Shown: positions 54,380 to 63,700 of the stretch, in pieces
Position numbering within the stretch: position 1 is the stretch's first letter
How the letters are laid out: every line of letters starts with the position of its first letter
The notes under the pieces: generated by a model
What the model was told of the DNA's origin: nothing
The model's database searches: none
What the model saw: only the letters and a program-made list of their open reading frames with translations
Position numbers and translations under genes: made by a program
Source: Paenibacillus prosopidis
Lineage (GTDB): Bacteria; Bacillota; Bacilli; Paenibacillales; Paenibacillaceae
NCBI RefSeq assembly: GCF_003337375.1
Contig: NZ_QPJD01000007.1
Span: 186,001 to 250,000 of the forward strand
Direction: 5' to 3'
DNA length: 64,000 nt

Positions 54380-55711
54380 ATGAAGACAATTCGCATTCGC
54401 ACGTTTACTTTGCTTTGTTTCTTCTTCATCCTTTCACTGCCGTGGATCTTCTATATTGCCGCTCATTTCTTCGAAACAAACACCCTTAGCTTCGCAAATA
54501 GCCAGTCGCAAAACGAAGCTCTGCGTAGACATTTGGCCGAGACGACTACCTTGATCGAATCGAATACGGCCAAATGGATGGATTCGGATTGGCAAAACCA
54601 ATTGCACAACCAGTTGCGGAAAGCGAAGATGGATGCGGTTATATTATCGGCGTCAGGTCAGGAAATTTATCAGTCTAACCCGGAGGGCCGCAGCGCTTTT
54701 GCATCAACCGAACGTTTTTCTATCTTAGAGGACGGTCAATTACTTGGAAAGATTGTCATCTATCTGCCGGAGACACATATGGTACAACTCATATCTATGT
54801 TTATCGGATTATTGCTGGCATTCTTTATTATTGGTTACGAGATGCGAAGGTTCCTTCTAAAGCCCCTCGAGAGGATGAGCCTTGCAGCCAGACAAATTGC
54901 AGCAGGAGATTGGGATGTGCGGTTGCCCGTATCTCGAATTACAGAAATCGCCGAAGTACGCGATGGATTTGAAGTTATGGTGAAGGGACTCCAAACATCC
55001 AATCAGAAGCAAGTGGAATTGGAGGAAGAACGCCGGTTCGTGATTGCTGCCGTCGCGCATGATTTACGAACACCGTTGTTTGCATTACGAGGTTATTTGG
55101 ATGGCTTGGAACAAGGGATTGCTCAATCGCCGGAGAAAATAACGAAATATTTGGCGGTTTGCAAGGAAAAATCGGCACAATTGGATCGGCTGGTAGAGGA
55201 CCTGTTCACATTTACGAAGATGGAGTATTTGGAGACGAAACTGAACAACAAGTCCGTTGATCTGACATTCGTATTTCGGAAATCGATTGACAGTCTGAGT
55301 CCGCTAGCTCGGCAAAAACACATCTCGATCTCCAGTCATTTTACAGACGATTGCATCATTAGCGGCGACACGCATTTATTGGAACGCGCCATGAATAATC
55401 TTTTGGATAATGCCGTCAGACACACACCTGCAGGTGGTGAAATTGTAGTCCAATGTTATAAAGATAGCAGTAAGGTCAATTTTACGATTCGTGATACAGG
55501 GCCTGGTTTCTCTTCGGAAGAGCTGCAGCGCGTGTTTGAACCTCTATATCGTGGTGAAATATCTAGGAATCGGTTAACCGGAGGCAGCGGATTAGGGTTG
55601 ACGATTTCACAAAAAATTATTAGGCGTCACGGAGGCGAGCTTGCTGCAGATAACCATTCGGAGGGTGGAGCCCTGCTCACTGGCTGGATACCTGTAAACG
55701 GTTCGGACTAA
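54380..55711 (+). CDS. Membrane sensor histidine kinase
   Basis: A 443-residue kinase: membrane helices at about 10-28 and 135-152 flank a short extracellular sensor, then HAMP (about 155-207), dimerisation domain with His227 in AAVAHDLRTPLFALRGYLDG, and ATPase domain (NLLDNAVRHTPAGG, RDTGPGF, GGSGLGLTISQKI). Co-transcribed with the regulator at 53692. The signal is unknown; the divergent DUF2306 gene is the obvious target candidate. Confidence 0.93.
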   Translation: MKTIRIRTFTLLCFFFILSLPWIFYIAAHFFETNTLSFANSQSQNEALRRHLAETTTLIESNTAKWMDSDWQNQLHNQLRKAKMDAVILSASGQEIYQSNPEGRSAFASTERFSILEDGQLLGKIVIYLPETHMVQLISMFIGLLLAFFIIGYEMRRFLLKPLERMSLAARQIAAGDWDVRLPVSRITEIAEVRDGFEVMVKGLQTSNQKQVELEEERRFVIAAVAHDLRTPLFALRGYLDGLEQGIAQSPEKITKYLAVCKEKSAQLDRLVEDLFTFTKMEYLETKLNNKSVDLTFVFRKSIDSLSPLARQKHISISSHFTDDCIISGDTHLLERAMNNLLDNAVRHTPAGGEIVVQCYKDSSKVNFTIRDTGPGFSSEELQRVFEPLYRGEISRNRLTGGSGLGLTISQKIIRRHGGELAADNHSEGGALLTGWIPVNGSD

Positions 55712-55733
55712 TGGTTTTTTACCACCTGACAAT

Positions 55734-55792
55734 AAAAAGCCCTTATTTCACAGAAATCGGGCATGGCCGTTCCTTGAAATAAGAGCTTTTAA
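55734..55792. terminator. Bidirectional terminator between the kinase gene and thrS
   Basis: AAAAAGC-CTTATTTCA and TGAAATAAG-AGCTTTT form a long stem around a 27-nt loop, with T-rich ends on both strands. Confidence 0.75.
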
Positions 55793-55794
55793 TT

Positions 55795-56175
55795 TTAATG
55801 CTTGGCCCGGGCTTCATCTATAATGCGTTCGATTAGCTCTTGAATGGTAAGCGAGCCGAGGTCACCCTCGCCCCTTTTCCTTAATGCCGCTGTACCGGAA
55901 TTTTTCTCGTTCTCACCCAATACAACCGTGTAGGGCACCTTTTCAAGCCCCGCCTCCCGAATTTTATAACCCAGCTTTTCATTGCGTATATCCATTTCGG
56001 TACGTATGCCCGCTTCATCTAACGACCTCTTCACTTGCAAAGTGTACTCGTTATATTTATCCGAGACCGGCAGGAGCTTTACTTGAACCGGAGCAAGCCA
56101 CAATGGAAAGGCACCTGAGAAATGCTCCGTCAAAATACCGATAAATCGGTCAATGGATCGATCCATACACGGCAC
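55795..56175 (-). pseudogene. thrS: Threonyl-tRNA synthetase, C-terminal fragment after frameshift
   Basis: The frame picks up ThrRS at SIDRFIGILTEHFSGAFPLWLAPVQV and holds the whole anticodon-binding domain (about 110 residues, VSDKYNEYTLQVKRSLDEAG, ending LIERIIDEARAKH). It overlaps the N-terminal frame by 26 bp and has no plausible start of its own. The break is a 4-bp GATC tandem duplication at about 56155. Without this part the synthetase would lack anticodon recognition. Confidence 0.85.
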
Positions 56176-57712
56176 GGTGTATAACGACCGGACGGTGCTT
56201 CAGGCTATCCTCGCCAATATAGGACAGATCGAACTTTTCCGGCATTTGAAAATCCAGTTGTATCGTCCCGCACTGCCAGCTGCGCTTCAGAGCATCAAAG
56301 ATATGAAAATCAATTTTCGGTCCATAAAATGCGCCTTCGCCTTCATTTACCCGATATTGAATATTGCGGATGTCCAGCACGTTGCGAAGCGATTGCTCCG
56401 CCTGATTCCATAACTCTTCCGAGCCCATTGAATCTTCAGGCCTAGTCGACAGCTCGATCTTGTATTCAAAGCCGAATACCTGATAGATATGATCGATTAA
56501 GGATATGACACGGCTTATTTCTTCTTCAATCTGATCAGGACGTACGAATAGATGGGCATCATCCTGACAAAATGTACGCACCCGCATCATGCCGTTCAGC
56601 GCACCGGAATACTCGTGGCGATGTACTTGACCGAACTCGGAGATACGAATCGGCAGCTCCCGGTAGGAGTGCAAATTGTTTTTGAAAATCAGCATATGAC
56701 CTGGACAGTTCATCGGCTTGAGTGCAAATGTCGTATCGTCAACGTTTGTGAAATACATATTTTCTTTGTAGTGCTCCCAGTGTCCCGATTGCTCCCAAAG
56801 CCGATTGTTCATCATAAAAGGAGTCCGAACCTCTTCGTAATCCCGCTGCCGTTGGAGCTCACGCGCAAAGTTCTCCAGCTCCGTCCGCAGGGTCATCCCC
56901 TTTGGAAGGTAGAACGGCATGCCGGGCGCTTCCTCAGAGAACATGAACAAGCCAAGTTCCTTGCCGAGCTTGCGGTGGTCGCGTTTCTTCGCTTCCTCCA
57001 GAAGATGCAAATGCTCATCCAGCTGGGCTTTCTTAGGAAAGGAGGTGCCATAAATCCGTTGAAGCATTTTATTATCGGAATTTCCTCGCCAATAGGCACC
57101 TGCAACATTCAGCAGCTTGAAAGCCTTTATTCGCCCTGTCGACGGTAGATGCGGCCCGCGGCAAAGATCAATAAACTCACCTTGCTCGTACACCGTAATG
57201 ACCGCGTCCTCCGGCAAATCACGAATCAATTCCAGCTTCAGCGCATCTTCAAGCCGCTCAAACAAACTTGTAGCTTCTTTCCGGCTTACAACTCTACGAA
57301 TGATTGGCAGGTTTTCTTGGATAACCATCATCATTTCCTCTTCGATAGCAGCAAGATCATCAATCGATAATGGTTTTTCCATATCGATATCATAGTAGAA
57401 TCCATCCTCGATAACCGGCCCGATTCCAAGCTTTACAGCCTTTTCCCCGTAAATGCGTTTAATAGCCTGTGCCATAACATGGGCCGTACTATGCCGGTAA
57501 AGTTGCAGTCCGTCCCTGCTGTCCAGCGTTACAATCTCCACATGGCTGTTCTCATTGATAGGCTCAGCCAAATCGACGAGTCTGCCGTTTATTTTGCCTG
57601 CTACCGCATTTTTTTTCAAACCGGTGCTGATTGATCCCGCTAATTGTTCCACGGTCGTACCCTGAAGATACTCCTTAACTGTTCCGTCTGGCAATGTAAT
57701 CGTAATACCCAT
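56150..57712 (-). pseudogene. thrS: Threonyl-tRNA synthetase, N-terminal and catalytic part before frameshift
   Basis: ATG 57712 has a GGAGG site. The 520 residues contain TGS (ITITLPDGTVKEYLQG), the editing domain (HSTAHVMAQAI, YEQGEFIDLCRGPHLPSTG) and the class II catalytic core (NCPGHMLIFKN, RISEFGQVHRHEYSG, TFCQDDAHLFV). It ends HRAVYGSIH instead of HRAVYGSIDRF. In the DNA, GGATCGATCC replaces an expected GGATCC or GGATCG, so a 4-bp duplication shifts the frame. A T-box leader lies upstream. Either the gene is dead and another ThrRS gene serves the cell, or this is a sequence error. Confidence 0.9.
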
Positions 57713-57742
57713 CTTGCAGCCTCCAATCGATTTAGTAGAACG

Positions 57743-58045
57743 CAAAAAAAACGCATCTCTCCACAAAGGGACGAGTGCGTTCAGCTCGTGGTTCCACCCT
57801 CATTCGATCCGCGGCTTCCGTATCTGGCTATCGCGACAGAACTTCATCCAAAACAAGATCCTTATTGAGCATCCTGTAACGGGGATGAGACGGTGCCATT
57901 TACTGCCGGGATGCATCCATCGACGGGTTCAATGACACGGCTGCAAAGGGGTAATCTCACAACCGGTTGCTGGAGAAGCTTTCAGCTATAGCCTCTCTCT
58001 CTGGACAGCCCGTGCAGGAAATCATGTCTTTGGTCATTGCCTATT
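57743..58045 (-). ncRNA. T-box leader of thrS
   Basis: The minus strand carries the T-box core AGGGTGGAACCACG (57800-57787), followed by the terminator hairpin ACGCACTCGT ... AGATGCGT and eight T (57781-57743). About 220 nt upstream form the stem I region, with an AGAGAGAGAG tract and an ACC that could be the Thr specifier. Uncharged tRNA-Thr would favour the antiterminator and switch on thrS. The 5' end is approximate. Confidence 0.85.
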
Positions 58046-58079
58046 TATGGATAAATTGTAATCTGAATATTTAGAGAAG

Positions 58080-58865
58080 TCAACCGTTCGTCGATGATCT
58101 TTCATGCAAAAAGTCGGAGGGTGCTCTGCCCGTGCTCCGCTTAAAGACGCGATGGAAGTAAGAAACATCGTTATAGCCCAAGTAGTCGGATATTTCGGTA
58201 ACCGTCAGCTGAGATTCCGTAAGCATGTAGACCGCCGTCTTCATCCGCACATTATGAACATACCCGCTGATCGTTTGGCTGGTGACCGTTTTGAATAAGG
58301 TTGCCGCATAGTTGGGGGTTGTCATGATGACATCGCCAAGCTCCTCTTTGGTCACTTTTTCGCGATAATGGGTCTGAATATATTGCTTCATGCTGTCGAC
58401 ACGCCGGTGCTTTTCCGAAGAAATGACACCTCGGTCCCTTTCCTGATTCAACAAAACCAAAGCCTCTGTCAACAGCGCTTCCGCCATGATTTCATAGTAG
58501 GCCGGCCGTTCCTTCCATTGATGCAGCATTCCTCTCAATCGTTCATGAATAATCTCGTAGCACCCCAACCGTTGCTTGAACGGCTCGTGCAGATGAAGAA
58601 TAGGCAGCCTGCTGTCAGCCGCTGTTTTTCTAAAGTTCACGACAAATTTGGTATGCACGACTGTAGGTATGCTTTTCCCGTAATACGGGATATGACCGGG
58701 AATGAGCAGCAGATCGCCCTTTTCCAAAATAATCTTTTCGTGGTTAACCCAATATACGCATTTACCGTAGGTCACTAGAACGAGGTGGAAAGCCACTTTC
58801 CGGCCTAATCCCTCTTCATACCAATCCCCGCCGTTATCTTGATGCATATCTGTAATTGCAATCAT
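58080..58865 (-). CDS. AraC-family transcriptional regulator
   Basis: About 261 residues. ATG 58865 is chosen for its AAGGAG site. The cupin-like sensor (VAFHLVLVTYGKCVYWVN, EKGDLLLIPGHIPYYG) is followed by a two-HTH AraC domain (VTKEELGDVIMTTPNYAATLF and VTEISDYLGYNDVSYFHRVFK). It is divergent from pyruvate kinase across 104 bp and may control it. The inducer is unknown. Confidence 0.9.
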   Translation of the reverse strand: MIAITDMHQDNGGDWYEEGLGRKVAFHLVLVTYGKCVYWVNHEKIILEKGDLLLIPGHIPYYGKSIPTVVHTKFVVNFRKTAADSRLPILHLHEPFKQRLGCYEIIHERLRGMLHQWKERPAYYEIMAEALLTEALVLLNQERDRGVISSEKHRRVDSMKQYIQTHYREKVTKEELGDVIMTTPNYAATLFKTVTSQTISGYVHNVRMKTAVYMLTESQLTVTEISDYLGYNDVSYFHRVFKRSTGRAPSDFLHERSSTNG

Positions 58866-58969
58866 AGGGTCGCTCCTTGACCGAATACTATAATACATTC
58901 ATTGTACTATAGTTCATAGTCTCTTTCGAGCATACGCGCTACAATAAAAAAAACGAGGAGGCCTTCAAC

Positions 58970-60385
58970 ATGCAAAAAACAAAAATTATTTGTACAATGG
59001 GACCCGCTTGCGATTCCGTTTCGACGATCAAAGAAATGATCAAAGCGGGAATGACCGTTGGCAGATTGAATATGGCTCACGGCGAATTAGAGGATCACAT
59101 CAAGCGGATGGAAAATATACGTCAAGCTGCACGGGAATTGAACACATTTGTACCGGTGTTAATGGATATTAAGGGACCAGAGGTGCGGATCGGAAAACTG
59201 AAAGAGGCATCCTGCGAGCTTGTAATCGGTGAAGAGCTTATTTTGACAACGGAGGACATTCTTGGCGATGCGGGCCGTATCTCCGTCAATTATTCAGAGC
59301 TTCCGCTCGTGGTGAGGCCGAATGACCGGATTCTAATCGATGACGGACTCGTTGACCTGACGGTTGTTTCCGTAACGAATACAGAAATTCATTGCAAAAT
59401 CATCAACGGCGGAATATTGAAGCCGCGCAAAGGCGTCAACCTGCCGGGAATTAAAACGACGCTGCCCGGCGTGACGGAGCGCGACGTAAAACATATCGAG
59501 TTCGGTATCAAGCACAATATTGAAATCATTGCAGCGTCGTTCGTACGAAAGGCTGAAGATATTTTGGAAATCCGCAGAATATTGGAGGAGAACAACGCCG
59601 GACACGTTCAAATCATTTCAAAAATCGAAAACGAAGAAGGCATGATTAATCTCGATGCCATTATTGAAGCATCCGACGGCATCATGGTCGCACGGGGTGA
59701 CCTCGGCGTTGAAGTGCCGATCGAAGATGTCCCGATGATGCAAAGAGAAATGATCAGCAAATGCAACCTGGTAGGAAAACCGGTTATCGTCGCAACGCAT
59801 ATGCTTGAATCGATGCAGCAAAACCCGCGCCCGACAAGAGCGGAGGTTAGCGATGTTGCCAATGCGGTACTGCAAGGAGCAGACGTTGTTATGCTCTCCG
59901 GCGAGACGGCTGCCGGTAAATATCCGGTCCTGTCGGTTCAGACCATGGCGACAATCGCCAAAAAGGCTGAGTCGATGATCGACTATAAAGAACAATTCGA
60001 TAAGAGAAGAGCTCAGCAAAGCACGAATATTACAGAGGTGATCAGCCAAGGCGTCGTCAGCTCCTCACTCGAGCTAAACGCCCAAGCGATCCTCACCTCT
60101 ACGGAAAGCGGATTTACCGCGCGTATGGTGTCCAAGTATCGTCCGAAAGCGCCTATTATCGCCATTACGCAGCATGACCATGTATTGCCGAAGATCTGTC
60201 TGCTCTCCGGTGTTATTCCTATCAAAGGTGACAGCGTTTCGACCACGGATGAAATGTTCGAGTCCGCAACTCGCAACGCCGCACTAACGGGACTTATTCA
60301 GCCTGGAGATACCGTTATTCTATCTGCCGGAGTACCTATCGGGCAGGCCGGAGCTACGAACCTTATAAAGGTGCAGCAGGTATAA
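58970..60385 (+). CDS. Pyruvate kinase
   Basis: A 471-residue enzyme with the complete A, B and C domains: KIICTMGPACDS, NMAHGELEDH, the B domain (about 70-165), active-site IISKIENEEGMINLDAI and MVARGDLGVEVP, and MLESMQQNPRPTRAEVSDVANAV. It lacks the extra C-terminal PEP-utiliser-like domain of the B. subtilis glycolytic enzyme (585 residues), so it may be a second isozyme. NMAHGE stands where most have NFSHGD/E. GAGGAGG site before ATG. Followed by a strong hairpin. Confidence 0.95.
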   Translation: MQKTKIICTMGPACDSVSTIKEMIKAGMTVGRLNMAHGELEDHIKRMENIRQAARELNTFVPVLMDIKGPEVRIGKLKEASCELVIGEELILTTEDILGDAGRISVNYSELPLVVRPNDRILIDDGLVDLTVVSVTNTEIHCKIINGGILKPRKGVNLPGIKTTLPGVTERDVKHIEFGIKHNIEIIAASFVRKAEDILEIRRILEENNAGHVQIISKIENEEGMINLDAIIEASDGIMVARGDLGVEVPIEDVPMMQREMISKCNLVGKPVIVATHMLESMQQNPRPTRAEVSDVANAVLQGADVVMLSGETAAGKYPVLSVQTMATIAKKAESMIDYKEQFDKRRAQQSTNITEVISQGVVSSSLELNAQAILTSTESGFTARMVSKYRPKAPIIAITQHDHVLPKICLLSGVIPIKGDSVSTTDEMFESATRNAALTGLIQPGDTVILSAGVPIGQAGATNLIKVQQV

Positions 60386-60466
60386 GAAGCATTGCAAACC
60401 GTAACCGGCTGACTCCGTTCTCTATCGATACTCACCCTTGAACAGGCTCGAACGCACCACAATTCT

Positions 60467-60495
60467 GAAATAGAGCTAGAAACTAGCTCTATTTC
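60467..60495 (+). terminator. Hairpin after pyruvate kinase
   Basis: GAAATAGAGCTAG, a 3-nt loop and its exact 13-bp complement; a weak T-run follows. Likely terminator, 80 bp after the stop. Confidence 0.7.
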
Positions 60496-60496
60496 C

Positions 60497-60690
60497 CTCA
60501 AACTAACCAATATTGCACGCATATATCCATCTTGGATATTCCGTTCGGATTCATTACTGAGATCACTTAATTTTATTTGTGGGTTATTTTTAGTAAACGC
60601 TTGTTGCATTAAATCTGCCCCATCTTTTTCTTGATTCGTAATACTCTTGTCTCTTTGGTAAAATAGTCCAATGATCGTTTTCCTTTCATT
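60497..60690 (-). pseudogene. Fragment resembling a TIGR02391 (Ymh) family protein
   Basis: The minus-strand frame, open without start or ribosome site, reads DGADLMQQAFTKNNPQIKLS and then DLSNESERNIQDGYM, the pattern preceding the conserved C-terminal core of TIGR02391 proteins. After GYM the similarity ends and the frame runs into the pyruvate kinase antisense. It is best read as a leftover of a deleted gene. The family call rests on memory of the motif. Confidence 0.35.
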
Positions 60691-60720
60691 ATCGGGTTTT
60701 ACACAAATCTATATTTCTGC

Positions 60721-60771
60721 GGAAAGGGAGTCCGCCTTAAGCACATGAGCAAGGAAGGACTCCCTTTTTCC
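60721..60771. terminator. Terminator after the GH5 gene
   Basis: GGAAAGGGAGTCC pairs with GGACTCCCTTTTTCC. T-rich flanks exist on plus; on minus it lies 13 bp after the GH5 stop. Confidence 0.75.
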
Positions 60772-60783
60772 TCAAATTGAGCT

Positions 60784-62490
60784 CTACGAAGCTGTGCCTG
60801 TAATGCTCGTACCGTTCTTCGTAATCTTATACTCGATAATTGCGCCGCTCCAGAAGTGGAACTTCAGAATGACCACGCCATCGTTCACTTCATTGAAGAA
60901 ACCTTGCGTCAATTTGATTTCATTCGATGCATAAGAAGGTAAGTAGTTCCGGCCGAACTCCTTGAACGAAGTCCAGTTATGCGGACCGGCGTTGCCCCCT
61001 GTGGCGTATACGGCCTCCATCGTGGCAAGACGGTCACCGTTGAAGGATGTTGGAATCGCAAAGCTTCCGGTTGTACCTTCCGCGTTTTGCAGGACCGGCG
61101 TGTCATTGTACAATACATGGAAGGTCCAATCGGCGCCCTTGTTGAATCGGGTCGTCAATAAGGCAACCTCGCCGAGTTCGGCCGAATCGGTCAGCTTGGC
61201 GAGATAATCAGCCTTGAGGGTCAGGTCTTCGCCGTTCAACACATAATCCGTGCCTCTAATCAATTCGTAGTCTCCGTTTTTGATGCTGGTCAAAACATTG
61301 CCGTTCAAGTTCACATGGACGACGGTGTCCTGAGCTGCCGCGTCTTTCCTGACAAAGATCAGATCGGATTCGCCGGTGGAAGAGCGGCCCTTCAAGCTGA
61401 CCTTGATCAAATTGTAAAGCTCCGGATCTCTCCACTGAAGCGCTCTGCGGTCAAAACGCCCGCCGTTGTCCCACAGCATAAGGGTAATTTTGTTCTCTAC
61501 GGATTTAGAGGTGAAATACTCGATAAACTTCAACATCTCGCCATGCTGGGGCACACCGTCAGCTGCATCCCAGCCGAGCAGTCCGTATTCGCCTACAATA
61601 ACGGGAATTCCTTTCGATACGAACGCATCGTATACATTGCTAATCGTTGTATCGACATCCTTAATCGCGTCGCCTTCAAACTTCGTGTAGTTCGCAATGT
61701 TCACACCGAAATGCCATAAGCCGTAGTAATGAACTGTAGCGATCAAATTCGGATCGTTTAGCTTGGCAATCGTATTTACAAGAGAATCCACACGCAATTT
61801 CTCGGCATTGCAATATAATGTCGGCAGCACAAGCGGACGAACGTCATTGTTGCCACCCGACTGTCTTACAAGATGGACGAAGGTTGTGTTAATCTCATCA
61901 AGATATTCGAGCTGCTTCGTTGTATCTACGTCTAAAAATTCCGGTTCGTTGATGCTTTCAAACATCAGCTTATTGGAATGATTCTTGAAGCGGTCGGCAA
62001 TTTGCGTCCATATGGCGGTATACCGAGCCATTACTTCATCATGATTCGCCGGCATCGTTCTGAGCCACTTCCAAGCGTCGTGGTGAACGTTGATCATGAC
62101 ATACAGACCCTCTTTGAGCGACCAATCGACAACTTCCTGAACCCGGTTCATCCAATCCGGATTGATTGTATAGTCCGGTGCGCCGCCCATCCGTTTATCC
62201 CATGTAATCGGAATACGAATGCTTTTGAACCCCTGCTTCTTAATTTCCTTAATAAATTCTTTGGTGACGCGCGGGTTGCCCCAAGCCGTCTCGTCACCTT
62301 CTGTCGTCGGATCATTCGGGTTAAATGCATCGAATGTATTGCCCAGGTTCCATCCCGGCTGCATCGCGCTGACATAGGACTGCATCGGGGTTTCTTTCTC
62401 GGAAGCTGCGGCCGGACTGAGGGGCGAGAAAAGCGCAAGCAGCAAGGAAACGGCCATGACTACGGATAAATACGATCTCTTTGTGTTCAC
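60784..62490 (-). CDS. Exported GH5 endoglucanase with CBM_X2 and CBM46-like modules
   Basis: A 568-residue secreted enzyme starting at GTG 62490 (AAAGGAG site). Signal 1-30 (ending PAAAS), GH5 barrel about 35-370 with acid/base Glu182 in FESINEPEFLD and nucleophile Glu301 in VIVGEYGLLGWD, then an Ig-like X2 module (about 375-460, DYELIRGTDYVLNGEDLTL) and a C-terminal beta module (about 465-568) resembling CBM46. This GH5_4-X2-CBM46 order is known from B. halodurans Cel5B and targets beta-glucan or xyloglucan. Single-gene unit. Confidence 0.92.
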   Translation of the reverse strand: MNTKRSYLSVVMAVSLLLALFSPLSPAAASEKETPMQSYVSAMQPGWNLGNTFDAFNPNDPTTEGDETAWGNPRVTKEFIKEIKKQGFKSIRIPITWDKRMGGAPDYTINPDWMNRVQEVVDWSLKEGLYVMINVHHDAWKWLRTMPANHDEVMARYTAIWTQIADRFKNHSNKLMFESINEPEFLDVDTTKQLEYLDEINTTFVHLVRQSGGNNDVRPLVLPTLYCNAEKLRVDSLVNTIAKLNDPNLIATVHYYGLWHFGVNIANYTKFEGDAIKDVDTTISNVYDAFVSKGIPVIVGEYGLLGWDAADGVPQHGEMLKFIEYFTSKSVENKITLMLWDNGGRFDRRALQWRDPELYNLIKVSLKGRSSTGESDLIFVRKDAAAQDTVVHVNLNGNVLTSIKNGDYELIRGTDYVLNGEDLTLKADYLAKLTDSAELGEVALLTTRFNKGADWTFHVLYNDTPVLQNAEGTTGSFAIPTSFNGDRLATMEAVYATGGNAGPHNWTSFKEFGRNYLPSYASNEIKLTQGFFNEVNDGVVILKFHFWSGAIIEYKITKNGTSITGTAS

Positions 62491-62700
62491 TAAAATTCTC
62501 CTTTGGTTTCATAGATTTAATGACCTTGCATATGAGCAGCATTATAAATGACAGTAAAACTTTGGATGAAATCCTTCCATGAATGCGGCACAGCAGTGTC
62601 ACGAAACGAACCAGCTTACAGCGCAGATGCGACTGCGGTTCGATGTAGTTTTCATGCACCCCCTCAGTAGAATGTAAGCGGTTCTATTTTATTGTAACTA
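62491..62700 (-). promoter_or_regulatory. Promoter, cre-like site and long leader of the GH5 gene
   Basis: A minus-strand TACAAT (62696-62691) is followed by the cre-like TGTAAGCGGTTCTA (62673-62686), 12 of 14 matches to the CcpA consensus by eye. The leader of about 185 nt has pairing potential (CGAACC with GGTTCG) but no known riboswitch pattern. Confidence 0.45.
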
Positions 62701-62823
62701 TATGTCATTCCTGATAATACATAAAAAAATCACCTAAAAAACCACTAAAAATTCGATTTTCATAGCCTTCTCTCTCCGTTTCCCTCCGAGACTGGTTAAC
62801 AATCTGCAAAATAATATGAGTAA

Positions 62824-63039
62824 TATCCATTCTTTGCAGCATGGCAGTTTAACGGAAAAAGTAGGCATTCCGTACCCGCTTTCAATAACGAATGGTACCC
62901 GCGCAATATGTACATGAAAGTTTCTGAGGAAAAAGAGCATCACATCCGTACCTACGGAGAACACAAGCAGTTCGGGCACAAGGATTTTATTCCGATGTTC
63001 AAGGCTGAGCGCTTCGACGCAGAAGCGTGGACCGAATGA
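62824..63039 (+). pseudogene. Remnant of a GH29 alpha-L-fucosidase
   Basis: The frame is open from 62824 to TGA 63039 with no start or ribosome site. From 62870 it reads VPAFNNEWYPRNMYMKVSEE, HHIRTYGEHKQFGHKDFIPM and FKAERFDAEAWTE, which match the N-terminal barrel of GH29 fucosidases. The rest of the about 430-residue enzyme, including the nucleophile region, is gone. The sequence to 63261 shows no other gene. Confidence 0.75.
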
Positions 63040-63261
63040 ACCGGTGGCAAGCGGCGACTTCTACTGGCCGGCGATGCCGCCGGCTTCGTGCTTAAAGAAA
63101 ATACTTACGGTTTAAGTTCAATCGCCAGACAGTTGGCGTACGGCGTCGGCCGACGTTCCGGCAGTGAAACGATCAGAGCTCCATACGACTGTTCGAACGG
63201 AATAGAGAGTCCAATTAGAGGATAACAATAAGGAATATTATTTTACAGGAAGGGAAGAAAC

Positions 63262-63558
63262 ATGAAAAAAGAACATACTGTCCATTTCAAGGTGATCCGC
63301 GGAACGGAAACAACGCTGCTAACCGGCCTAATCTATTTAGAGGAAAACCAGCAGCCTACGCTTCAGGATTTCGAACAATGCCTGAAGCAATGCGGACACG
63401 ATGTGCATATCGAAAATAAGGAGCAGTTTATTTTCAGGTCGAACAAGCCCGGCGAGGATTACTTAATCGATGTGCTGGAGAATTATAAACCGAACGCAAA
63501 GGACCTGCCAGCCGAAAATTTAGCAAAAAGCTTCATGAAGAAAGATACTTTTCTTTAG
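63262..63558 (+). CDS. Hypothetical protein, 98 residues
   Basis: A clear AGGAAGGGAAG site precedes ATG 63262. The protein is soluble, mixed alpha-beta (VHFKVIRGTETTLLTGLIYLE, DYLIDVLENY), with two Cys in QCLKQCG. I do not recognise the family. It is followed by a 142-bp gap before the next gene on the same strand. Confidence 0.75.
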   Translation: MKKEHTVHFKVIRGTETTLLTGLIYLEENQQPTLQDFEQCLKQCGHDVHIENKEQFIFRSNKPGEDYLIDVLENYKPNAKDLPAENLAKSFMKKDTFL

Positions 63559-63700
63559 ATCCATCAACGAAGAAGGACTAGTCCTATGCCAACAATAAGA
63601 CTTTGGAAATATTTCCACATGATATACGGTATGGTACGCTTTTCATATTATAAAACACCAAGCCTCATACAAGGTGCAAATAACTGAAAAGTGGTGGATC

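Noticed and set aside
56552-57148. Plus-strand 198-residue frame inside thrS
   Set aside because: Shadow of the conserved synthetase core on the other strand.
60298-60609. Minus-strand 103-residue frame overlapping pyruvate kinase
   Set aside because: Only its first 40 residues look gene-like; the rest is antisense to pyruvate kinase, so it is listed only as a remnant upstream.
62734-62979. Minus-strand 81-residue frame
   Set aside because: It is antisense to the GH29 remnant and lacks a ribosome site.
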